Below, in pieces: positions 1-6,622 of a stretch of 12,865 nucleotides of DNA. Source of the DNA: Promethearchaeota archaeon. Lineage in GTDB: Archaea > Asgardarchaeota > Lokiarchaeia > Sigynarchaeales > SOKP01. The stretch spans positions 1-12,865 of the forward strand of contig JAGXNZ010000348.1 of the NCBI GenBank assembly GCA_019894655.1. Reading direction: 5' to 3'. Numbering within the stretch: the first letter of the stretch is position 1; each line of letters starts with the position of its first letter. The position numbers were made by a program, and so were the translations under genes. The notes beneath the pieces are model-generated. The model saw only the letters and a list, made by a program, of their open reading frames with translations. It made no database searches and was not told where the DNA came from.

Positions 1-504
1 GAGCATAATGACTATGCCAAGAATAAGCATTGCGGAATCGTCGTCAAGGTCTGGAGACATTTGAATTCCAAATGTATTCTTTAAAAGACTTTTCCATAAT
101 TTTTTTCGTATTTCGGCAACTTCCTGGCCATCTTTAAAAATCTTGAATTTAAGCGTCATGACGTTTCCTTTCATCTTGAAAACTTTATTCTCGTTAGGAT
201 CCTCAAACCAATATTTAGCCGGAAAGGCTACGATCTTTTGTTTAAGTTTCCCAATGAATTTATCATCCTCTTTCTCCCCTCCCGTATAAAATTTATAGGT
301 CGAGCGAAGAGAAATTATCTTTTCTTGAACTGTTAATATGGGAACATCGTCAAGATCTCTTATTCGGTAGGTATTACCAATCTTAATTAAATTTCCTCTA
401 AAAGTTCCAAGTAAAACGCCATCTTTGGTTTTTATCTCGCCCTTGTCCGTTAAAGAAATCATTTTCTCATTAAGCATAAATTCTCTTGTTTTTTGAAGCG
501 ACAT
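1..504 (-). CDS. LURP-one-related (LOR)/scramblase-fold protein, C-terminus cut by the window edge
   Basis: I read this on the reverse strand: an open frame of 168 codons runs from an ATG at 504 to base 1 without a stop. The product starts MSLQKTREFMLNEKMISLTD and shows the short beta-strand rhythm of the LOR/DUF567 (tubby-like, phospholipid scramblase) fold. Typical pieces are KIKDGxLLGTFRGN-type hairpins, a central YWFEDPNENKVFKMKG segment (residues about 97-112), and an acidic DLDDDSAMLILG stretch near the end, where LOR proteins have their last hydrophobic helix. Only some 10-30 residues should be missing. It aligns with the LOR domain of the protein at 1232-1999, for example FIGKLKQKI versus LIARIKKKI and FEDP versus LEDP. 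Family members are thought to bind membranes or lipids; the function in archaea is unknown. A T-rich tract and a TATA-like TTTAAATTA about 24 nt upstream suggest leaderless transcription. The fold call is by pattern recognition. Confidence 0.72.
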   Translation of the reverse strand, partial: MSLQKTREFMLNEKMISLTDKGEIKTKDGVLLGTFRGNLIKIGNTYRIRDLDDVPILTVQEKIISLRSTYKFYTGGEKEDDKFIGKLKQKIVAFPAKYWFEDPNENKVFKMKGNVMTLKFKIFKDGQEVAEIRKKLWKSLLKNTFGIQMSPDLDDDSAMLILGIVIML

Positions 505-524
505 TTTTTTTTTCTCTCTTTTTC

Positions 525-533
525 TTTAAATTA
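525..533 (-). promoter_or_regulatory. TATA-like element for the partial LOR gene
   Basis: On the minus strand this reads TAATTTAAA, centred about 24 nt upstream of the ATG at 504. That is the spacing expected for an archaeal TATA box driving a leaderless or nearly leaderless transcript. The whole intergenic region is AT-rich, so chance matches are common. Confidence 0.3.
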
Positions 534-620
534 AGGTTTTTAAGGTATAATCAAATTAGATCTATAAAAATTTTTGCTCTTTATAACAATTGGACTACTA
601 GAACTTATTAATACGGTAGT

Positions 621-630
621 GTATAAATAA
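621..630 (+). promoter_or_regulatory. TATA-like element for the PH-like/zinc-ribbon gene
   Basis: GTATAAATAA lies about 25 nt upstream of the ATG at 651, the distance from an archaeal TATA box to its transcription start. The transcript could therefore be leaderless from 651, or have a leader of about 33 nt if the later ATG at 684 is used. No Shine-Dalgarno-like sequence precedes 651. Confidence 0.4.
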
Positions 631-650
631 AATAAGAAACTAAAAAATAA

Positions 651-1181
651 ATGTATTTTAGTAAGAATAAGACTAAAGATATAATGAAAATGGCATTAGT
701 ATATAGTAACGAAGGTTTTTTTTGCGAAGGGGAAGTAGTAAAAGATTGGAAGTTCAAAATGGAATACGGAAGAATAATCTTATCAGAATTGGAATTATCA
801 CTTGTAAAAAAATCAAATATAAGCCTTACTGAAAAAGGTTCCTCGGTTGATAATTATAAAGAAGGTTTTGAAATTCCTTTAACACAAATTAAAAAAGCGT
901 ATAGCACTAATATCCAAAAAATCTACGTTATCGTAATTGAAACCAGGGATGGTCTTTCGTTTTCAATAACTATGGCGAATGAAAGAAGCATTGGTCGTCA
1001 AGAAAGCATCAATTTAAGTGAAAAGATAAATTCTACCATATTACTCGCGAATAAAGAGAGTAAAAGCACACAGAATGTTACTGATTATAAGATAAAACCT
1101 CAAACTAATAGTTGTATTAACTGTGGGGAAGAAATATCTTACAGTTGGAAATTTTGTAAAAATTGTGGAAGAGAGTTATAA
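651..1181 (+). CDS. Small protein with possible PH/GRAM-like domain and C-terminal zinc ribbon
   Basis: The 176-residue product has two parts. Residues about 13-135 are mainly predicted beta strands ending in a helix: strand-rich EGFFCEGEVVKDW and GRIILSELELSLVKK, then EIPLTQIKKAY, IYVIVIETRDGLSFSITM, and a helix around 112-133. This order is reminiscent of PH/GRAM-like domains that bind lipids, but the match is weak. Residues 155-172 form a zinc ribbon: C155-x2-C158-x10-C169-x2-C172, ending CKNCGREL at the C-terminus. No signal peptide or membrane segment is seen. The ATG at 651 suits the TATA-like box at 621-630; the ATG at 684 (residue 12) is an alternative start. It sits between two LOR-domain genes transcribed the other way and converges with the second. 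The exact function is unknown. Confidence 0.7.
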   Translation: MYFSKNKTKDIMKMALVYSNEGFFCEGEVVKDWKFKMEYGRIILSELELSLVKKSNISLTEKGSSVDNYKEGFEIPLTQIKKAYSTNIQKIYVIVIETRDGLSFSITMANERSIGRQESINLSEKINSTILLANKESKSTQNVTDYKIKPQTNSCINCGEEISYSWKFCKNCGREL

Positions 1182-1231
1182 AAAATCAAAAAAAGAATAG
1201 AATTAATTGTGTGATACTATTTATTGATTCA

Positions 1232-1999
1232 TCACATACGACGAGGCATTCCAAAAGGACCACGGCGGCGTGGACCCATTCCACCCATCATACCACCCAT
1301 TCCCCCTGTATCGTGCATGACATTATCAATTGACAGCACGAATCCTACTAATATCCTTCTATCGGTCTCATTGTCTAGAATTCTTAGGGCGTATCTATCG
1401 GCAAAGTCAAATATTCCTCCCAAGAAGACATCTCGCCATCGATCAGCTTTTTCTATTTCTGCTACTAATTTTCCCGTAGTTACATCGTAGATTTTAAACG
1501 ACCAGCCAAAAAAGTCCCCATCAGCTTCAAACCAGCGCGTACCGAGAGGATCTTCCAAAAAGAATTTCGACCTAAAGAAAGTTAATATTTTCTTTTTAAT
1601 TCTTGCGATAAGTTCTCCATCAGGGGTTTTCAAGTCTTGAGCTCCTCGGGCAGAAACTATTTTACTGTGAATAGTGGCAACTACCGTGCCATCAAGCTCT
1701 TGGAGTTCAACTCTTCTCCTTATGCTAAGAAGAATTCGATTCATACGACCAATTAGCTTTCCTTCTTGATCCATAATATCGCCGTAACCAAGATCCCACA
1801 TGCGCTCTTTAATTATGTAATAATTTCGATTTAAATCAAACAAATTAGCGCTATCTGAAGGTGTTTGTTTTGGGGCTGAAGTTAAACTAATTTCTTTTTT
1901 CTTTTCGGGTGGGCTCTTAACAGATCGTATTTCAGATCCACATTTTTCACAAAATTTCTGATCTTCACTGGCAGGGTCTCCACAATTTGGGCAATTCAT
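1232..1999 (-). CDS. Zinc-ribbon plus LURP-one-related/scramblase-fold protein
   Basis: This 255-residue protein opens with a zinc ribbon (C3-x2-C6-x10-C17-x2-C20), then a charged, Pro/Ser-rich linker to about residue 55. A LOR/DUF567-type beta-barrel domain follows (about 58-226). Diagnostic-looking segments are YYIIKERMWDLGYGDIMD, ELDGTVVATIHSKIV, KFFLEDPLGTRWFEADGDFF, SFKIYDVTTGKLVAEIEK and the final hydrophobic ILVGFVLSIDNVMHD. The tail (about 227-255) is low complexity, rich in Gly, Met and Arg (GGMGGMMGGMGPRRRG). LOR proteins share the tubby/phospholipid-scramblase fold and are often assumed to contact membranes; the zinc ribbon could be a protein- or nucleic-acid-binding module. It is clearly related to the partial gene at 1-504. 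The ATG at 1999 is preceded on its strand by GGTTGA, a weak Shine-Dalgarno candidate. It converges on the 651-1181 gene with about 50 bp between stops. Confidence 0.78.
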   Translation of the reverse strand: MNCPNCGDPASEDQKFCEKCGSEIRSVKSPPEKKKEISLTSAPKQTPSDSANLFDLNRNYYIIKERMWDLGYGDIMDQEGKLIGRMNRILLSIRRRVELQELDGTVVATIHSKIVSARGAQDLKTPDGELIARIKKKILTFFRSKFFLEDPLGTRWFEADGDFFGWSFKIYDVTTGKLVAEIEKADRWRDVFLGGIFDFADRYALRILDNETDRRILVGFVLSIDNVMHDTGGMGGMMGGMGPRRRGPFGMPRRM

Positions 2000-2127
2000 A
2001 AAATCAACCTTTTCACTAGTTTATTAAATTTTATTTTAATCATCAATAATCAACTTAGTCTAATAAATGTAAGGATAAGTTGGAATCCCTACTTGTATTA
2101 TAAAGAAATGTTTTAATTAAACTAAGA

Positions 2128-2140
2128 TTTTAATTATAAT
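2128..2140 (+). promoter_or_regulatory. TATA-like element before the CDP-alcohol phosphatidyltransferase
   Basis: TTTTAATTATAAT ends about 23 nt before the TTG start at 2163, giving the right spacing for a leaderless archaeal transcript. This matters because the gene has no ATG or GTG start. It is a pattern match in an AT-rich region. Confidence 0.35.
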
Positions 2141-2162
2141 ATCATAAAGTAGTGGGAAAAAT

Positions 2163-2948
2163 TTGTCAACAAAAACAACGATACCAAGTTTATTAAAAAT
2201 TAAAGATTACGTAACGCTTATAGGGACGACGATAGGAATTATTGCGCTGATTTGTGGCTCATTTGGAAACAGGGATGCTGTTTCCTTAGGTTTTTTTTTA
2301 ATCTCGATTACTTTAGGCACTGATCTTATTGATGGTTATATCGCAAGAAAAACGGGAACTGTAAACGATATAGGCAGAGAATTAGATTCTTTAAGCGATT
2401 CTTTAACTTTTGGTATTGTTCCAGCAATTTTATCCTTTCAAGCATTCAAAACGGGAACAGTTTATGATTTTATTCTTATAGTTGGATGCATATGTTTCGC
2501 CTTAGGTGCAATATTAAGGCTAGCTAGATTTAATATCCTCGAAGATCCTGGGTATACGGGTGTACCAACACCTGTAAGTTGTCTTTTAATAATAGGCTTC
2601 TTCTATGCAAATTATTTCCACGCATTTGCATATGGTGGATTAACAAATCCTTTCTTGGATATAACTTATTATATTGTACCCTTTCTATTAGCTTTCATTG
2701 GGTGGTTAAATATAACTACACACATTAAATTTGGTGAAAAAGGTAAAATTGTGTATTACATTTTTATTCTTTTCGCTCCCCTCTCTCCGATTTTTGGCCT
2801 CATTGGTATATTAAATCCTGATTTTATTATATCAATGACAGTAGCAATTATTTTTTTGACATTATTTATTTTATTGCTTGTTTGGACGGTCTTTCACTCT
2901 TTTTTGTTAAATTTTCTCGCAAAAAGGAAGGACACAAAATCAGATTAA
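2163..2948 (+). CDS. CDP-alcohol phosphatidyltransferase (probable archaetidylserine/phosphatidylserine synthase type)
   Basis: The 261-residue integral membrane protein carries the complete CDP-alcohol phosphotransferase signature: D54-x2-D57-G58-x2-A61-R62-x8-G71-x3-D75-x3-D79. These residues bind divalent metal and the CDP-lipid and include the catalytic base. About seven or eight hydrophobic segments follow (roughly 18-32, 40-55, 83-95, 103-120, 135-152, 165-183, 203-218, 225-252). The enzyme swaps CMP on a CDP-activated lipid for an alcohol head group. The N-terminal SLLKIKDYVTLIGTTIG and the length of about 260 residues resemble PssA-type serine transferases (archaetidylserine synthase in archaea), but inositol- or glycerol-phosphate substrates cannot be excluded. 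The start is TTG at 2163: the frame opens only 15 nt earlier, after a TAA, and no ATG occurs until deep inside the protein. It is transcribed divergently from the zinc-ribbon/LOR gene and converges with the large coiled-coil gene. Confidence 0.88.
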   Translation: MSTKTTIPSLLKIKDYVTLIGTTIGIIALICGSFGNRDAVSLGFFLISITLGTDLIDGYIARKTGTVNDIGRELDSLSDSLTFGIVPAILSFQAFKTGTVYDFILIVGCICFALGAILRLARFNILEDPGYTGVPTPVSCLLIIGFFYANYFHAFAYGGLTNPFLDITYYIVPFLLAFIGWLNITTHIKFGEKGKIVYYIFILFAPLSPIFGLIGILNPDFIISMTVAIIFLTLFILLLVWTVFHSFLLNFLAKRKDTKSD

Positions 2949-2988
2949 TTACGAGAGGAATTTTTTAAAAGAAATGAATTTGAGCATG

Positions 2989-4944
2989 CTATAGAATACT
3001 TTTCTTCCATTCTTCAATACTTTCAATAATACTATTAACATCTACGTCGTTTAAATGGCCTAGGTGATTTTTATATTGGTTTATTTTGCTCCTAATTTTG
3101 TGAAGGGTAACGCTAAATCCTTTTTCAACTAAAATCAAATCTGCAATGATCGCGATTTCTTTACTAAATTCATCGCCTTTAAGCTTATGTAGCTTTTGGG
3201 TTAATTTCTTAAATGCCTCATTTATTGCAAATCCAGCTTCATCGAGTTTCGTTGGTTCTTCAGAAGTTTTAGGTTCTTTGATTTTTTTATTGAGTTCTTC
3301 AGCCAAATTAGCAATCTTACCTTCTAAGGATTCAGCTTTTTGGTTTTCAACTCGATCAATAACCGGTTTTTTAGTTATGGAGATAGGAGTAGTTTTTTGC
3401 GATATTTTTTTCGGAGATGGTCTAATTTCTTTAGATGATTTTGCGGGTATCGGAATTTTTGAAACACTACTCTTTTTTGAAACGGTTATATTAAGAGATC
3501 TAGGAGTTTCATGCAAACTCGAGCTACCGATATCCCATATCGCTTTAACAACAAATTCGAACAATTTTATTAGAGATTGGTTTTTTGTAGCAAAACCAAT
3601 AAAATTATCTGAAGAGTTTTCTGATTCCGTATCTATGATACCAATTACAAGGTTATCTTCGTCCCCCCTACAAATGACAACATTGTCGTTTTTAAGGATT
3701 CGGTATTCGAAATTTTTTAACTCTTTATACTTTTTTACGAGGCTATTTGTGTGAGCTTCTGAGGAAGCAATTTGAATTTTAATTCTACTTGGAATATCAT
3801 TTAAATCATCGAATGAGAGATTTCCATCTAGTTTTGGGACGACTACTAATAAATTTTGAGTAGAATGAGAAATTATATTACTTATTTCTTCTTTTACTCT
3901 TACTCTACTATTGATTCGCCAAATATTCTCGTTTTCTTGCTCATTTGATTCTTTAATAATATTAAAATAGTTTTCTAAGGTATTATTAATTGGTTCGTTT
4001 AAGGATGTTACCGAATCGACGGATTTTTCTATTATCTCGGTGAAATTATCTATTATAATTTTTTCGAACTCCTTAAGGTCTTTTTCTAAACTCGTTTTCT
4101 TAATTTTAATCAGTTCAATTATTTTTTTAATCTTCTTTTCATTTGTTGACAGCATATTAAGTAATACCATCTGAAAATCGTCTCGAAATTGAAAAATTGA
4201 ATCCAGAATATTGTTAAGGGACTCGATTGTGTTGTCAAATTCATCTCCAATCAATTTATGTAAGTTAGCAGTAAAATCTCCAAGCAATTTATTAAAATTT
4301 TCCTTGAAGGCTTCTTCAACTATTTTTTTTACTGCGATCTCTGATTTTTTTAATTCTAATCTCTCGATTTTGACATAAATTTCATCTTTAATATTAGTAA
4401 TTAATTTAATTAACGATGAAAATTGAGTCTGAGTTACTCCCTTGATTGTTTGACGTAAATTCTCCAATACATCTTTTATGAAATTTATATTTTCCATTCC
4501 TTTTACTATATCGTCAATATCTTGTTTCTGAATGATAACATCTTCTTCTACATCTTTTCTTAATTCTTGAATAGCGTCATATACCGTATTCAATTCAATT
4601 ACCTGATTATCTTGGAAAATTTTCGCTAAAGAATTTGAAAGTAGAAGTTGTAACTGTTTTTTAATGCTAATTAGATTATTGTTTATGTTTGTATAATAAT
4701 TTAATATTGGGTTTATTGGAGGTATTACTAAATATTGCAAAATTAAGCCTTGGTTTTGATTGGAATTTGGAACGAATAAGCCGTTGTCAATGAGGTCCCC
4801 TAATACATTATCAAAATCTTCCCGAGATATGTTTGGTAAAAGAGAGTAGAGTTCAAGAGATGATAGGGGTTGTCGACCAATGCATTTGATGTATAATTTA
4901 ATAGCGTTATCTGAAAGTTGAAAGTTTTTCAAAAATTCTTCCAT
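2989..4944 (-). CDS. TrmB-like winged-helix protein with a giant coiled-coil insert and extra C-terminal domain
   Basis: Numbering follows the longest frame, 664 residues from a TTG at 4983; I prefer the ATG at 4944 (codon 14, 651 residues). Residues about 18-90 look like a TrmB-type winged helix: FQLSDNAIKLYIKC, SREDFDNVLGDLIDNGLF, then the TrmB-like YLVIPPINPILNYY. Residues about 95-350 are almost entirely helical and rich in Lys/Glu/Ile/Leu with coiled-coil character. Residues about 354-485 resemble the TrmB C-terminal sensor (PLD-like) domain: IWRINSRVRVKEEISNIISHS, LLVVVPKLDG, VVICRGDEDNLVIGIID. A Ser/Lys/Pro-rich linker (about 490-550) leads to a helical C-terminal region (about 553-664). 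TrmB proteins normally total 250-350 residues, so this is roughly twice as long. The nonapeptide LHKL[IK]GDEF occurs at 241-249 and again at 598-606. It diverges from the vWA/zinc-finger pair. DNA binding and ligand are inference. Confidence 0.75.
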   Translation of the reverse strand: MEEFLKNFQLSDNAIKLYIKCIGRQPLSSLELYSLLPNISREDFDNVLGDLIDNGLFVPNSNQNQGLILQYLVIPPINPILNYYTNINNNLISIKKQLQLLLSNSLAKIFQDNQVIELNTVYDAIQELRKDVEEDVIIQKQDIDDIVKGMENINFIKDVLENLRQTIKGVTQTQFSSLIKLITNIKDEIYVKIERLELKKSEIAVKKIVEEAFKENFNKLLGDFTANLHKLIGDEFDNTIESLNNILDSIFQFRDDFQMVLLNMLSTNEKKIKKIIELIKIKKTSLEKDLKEFEKIIIDNFTEIIEKSVDSVTSLNEPINNTLENYFNIIKESNEQENENIWRINSRVRVKEEISNIISHSTQNLLVVVPKLDGNLSFDDLNDIPSRIKIQIASSEAHTNSLVKKYKELKNFEYRILKNDNVVICRGDEDNLVIGIIDTESENSSDNFIGFATKNQSLIKLFEFVVKAIWDIGSSSLHETPRSLNITVSKKSSVSKIPIPAKSSKEIRPSPKKISQKTTPISITKKPVIDRVENQKAESLEGKIANLAEELNKKIKEPKTSEEPTKLDEAGFAINEAFKKLTQKLHKLKGDEFSKEIAIIADLILVEKGFSVTLHKIRSKINQYKNHLGHLNDVDVNSIIESIEEWKKSIL

Positions 4945-4985
4945 TTTAAGCTCATATCTTTTTCTTTTTAATAATATGTACAAGA

Positions 4986-5002
4986 AATATTTATTTTTTA
5001 AA
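4986..5002 (-). promoter_or_regulatory. Candidate TATA region for the TrmB-like gene
   Basis: On the minus strand the segment reads CTTTAAAAAATAAATAT. Used as a TATA box it would start transcription near 4970, downstream of the TTG at 4983 and upstream of the ATG at 4944, favouring the ATG. A second TATA-like sequence farther upstream (about 5022-5033) could instead give a transcript that includes the TTG, so the point is not settled. Confidence 0.3.
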
Positions 5003-5021
5003 GTTTTTTAGATAAAAAAAA

Positions 5022-5030
5022 ATATTTAAA
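5022..5030 (+). promoter_or_regulatory. Candidate TATA box for the first vWA/zinc-finger gene
   Basis: ATATTTAAA lies about 55 nt upstream of the ATG at 5081, predicting a start near 5050-5055 and a leader of about 28 nt. The intergenic region of about 100-135 bp is shared with the divergent TrmB-like gene, so one regulator could act on both. Confidence 0.35.
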
Positions 5031-5080
5031 GAATAACTTTCTACACTAAATTATCTATATTATTTCTTTTCAAGATCATT

Positions 5081-6481
5081 ATGAGTTCTACTTATGAGGA
5101 TATTTTTTTCTACTTAGATTTAACAAAAGACATCTTAAAGAAGAAAGAAGTTATTAAAGCAATTAAGTATTACATTTATGAAAAAAATAAAACCAATATT
5201 AAGGGACATTATGGTTTACTGATATTCCAAGAAGAAGGAAATCCAATTTTTATAACTGATAAAAAAGATTCTAGCATTATAGAAAACGCTATTGAAGAAA
5301 ATTGGAAGTCTCGCCCAAAAAAACAATCCTTTTTTGAAAATGGTTTATTTTATATATTTTCGTATATCGCAGAGACTATAAGGAAAAAATCAAGACATAA
5401 CAGAATAGTCATAATTACTGACACGCCAAGCGATTTATCTGAAGATTATACCGAAGCTTTATTCGGATTGGTTTCTAAAATAAAAGTAATACCCACATTT
5501 ATAGATATCATACGAGTTTCAGAAAGAGAAGAACGATTTTTTAAAGATGACGTTAAATTAAACATACTTTCTAGCGACACGAGTGGAGGGATATTTTACC
5601 TCTCAGATAAAAAAGATTTCCTGTCGCTTATTAAAAAATTAACAAATACTAAACAAATTTTCAATTTATTCGGGGATAAATCAGAAAAAATTAAAATAAA
5701 CAAAGGAGATTACGATTTTTATTCTCGTTTAGCTAAGAGTTTAAAACCATCAATTGCTAACGATGTTGGTTTAAAATGTCATCTATGCCAAGAAGAAATT
5801 TGTCCCTGTTGTGCCGATATAAATGATACTTTGCAACTTTGCGAAGGATGCGGAGCGGCGTTTCATAATTGCTGCGTGAATAATTACACAATTCAAAATA
5901 ATATTGGGATTCCTCACATCTTTCGATGTCCCAAATGTGATATTCTATTAAAAATTAAACAAGACGAAATTGTCGCACCTTTCGAGGATTCAACTGAAAA
6001 TATTGATGAATATATAGAATCTGAAGAAGAAAATATGGATTTAAAAGAGGTTACTAACATTAATGAACTTGAATCCATTGAAGCTAATGATTTTTTAAAT
6101 AATGCTGAAAAATCATTTGAAACTAAAAATAAGGAACTATCCGATAATGGTACTCAAACAGTAAGGCTTGGAGGATTTTTTGGAAAGACTTATACTCTTA
6201 AAAAAGAAGGCGATAAATTAGTATATGAAAAAATGACAGCCCTAGACAATGATAAAGGACCTCACCAGGTAGATACTAATAAGATCGATTCCACATCACC
6301 ACTTACTCTTAAAAAACCGGAAATTCCAAAACATTGGAATCCTTCAGAAAGTGTGAAAAAGGAAAATCTAAATCAAAAAAGACCGACTTTATTAAATTGC
6401 CCTGGATGCGGAACAAAACTAAAAGAGAACGACCTAAAAAAGCAATCATGTTCTTATTGCGGATTCATACTTGATAATTAA
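5081..6481 (+). CDS. vWA-like + C4HC3 (PHD/RING-like) finger + zinc-ribbon protein, paralog 1
   Basis: The 466-residue protein is built in modules. Residues about 5-190 form a vWA-like alpha/beta domain: strand FFYLDLTKDIL in the MIDAS position, GHYGLLIFQ, FENGLFYIFSYI, RIVIITDTPSDLSEDY, FIDIIRV, GGIFYLSD. The MIDAS is degenerate: D13-L-T-K-D rather than DxSxS, no clear MIDAS Thr, and TDTP instead of TDG. Next is a cysteine-rich module: C233-x2-C236, then C241-x2-C244-x9-C254-x2-C257-x4-H262-x2-C265-x17-C283-x2-C286, a C4HC3 cross-brace pattern with F281 two residues before C283. An acidic linker (about 300-345) leads to a VRLGGFFGK box (361-369) and a C-terminal zinc ribbon (C440-x2-C443-x13-C457-x2-C460). 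No signal peptide or membrane segment is seen, so it is probably cytosolic. vWA plus zinc-finger order recalls eukaryotic TFIIH p44/p34 and vWA-RING ubiquitin ligases; the actual function is unknown. It is the tandem partner of 6623-7990. Confidence 0.8.
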   Translation: MSSTYEDIFFYLDLTKDILKKKEVIKAIKYYIYEKNKTNIKGHYGLLIFQEEGNPIFITDKKDSSIIENAIEENWKSRPKKQSFFENGLFYIFSYIAETIRKKSRHNRIVIITDTPSDLSEDYTEALFGLVSKIKVIPTFIDIIRVSEREERFFKDDVKLNILSSDTSGGIFYLSDKKDFLSLIKKLTNTKQIFNLFGDKSEKIKINKGDYDFYSRLAKSLKPSIANDVGLKCHLCQEEICPCCADINDTLQLCEGCGAAFHNCCVNNYTIQNNIGIPHIFRCPKCDILLKIKQDEIVAPFEDSTENIDEYIESEEENMDLKEVTNINELESIEANDFLNNAEKSFETKNKELSDNGTQTVRLGGFFGKTYTLKKEGDKLVYEKMTALDNDKGPHQVDTNKIDSTSPLTLKKPEIPKHWNPSESVKKENLNQKRPTLLNCPGCGTKLKENDLKKQSCSYCGFILDN

Positions 6482-6570
6482 ATTCGAATATCAATGGCTT
6501 TTAGTAATTTTCAAATTTCAAAAATTTATCTTAATCAATAAAAATAAATAAAAATTCTCCTATTATTGCA

Positions 6571-6580
6571 TATAAATTTA
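6571..6580 (+). promoter_or_regulatory. Candidate TATA box for the second vWA/zinc-finger gene
   Basis: TATAAATTTA lies about 43-52 nt upstream of the ATG at 6623, predicting a start near 6600. The 129-bp gap after the first paralog holds this element, so the second copy may be transcribed on its own as well as by read-through. Confidence 0.4.
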
Positions 6581-6622
6581 CTTTGATTTTGGACATAATT
6601 TATAATTCGCTTGGAACATAAA

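Noticed and set aside
1224..1490. Plus-strand open frame of 88 codons
   Set aside because: It lies antisense to the Gly/Met/Arg-rich tail and LOR domain of the 1232-1999 gene. Its Pro/Arg-rich sequence is the mirror of that tail, not an independent protein.
3146..3754. Plus-strand open frame of 202 codons
   Set aside because: Antisense shadow of the large coiled-coil gene; Ser/Phe/Leu-rich with no recognisable domain.
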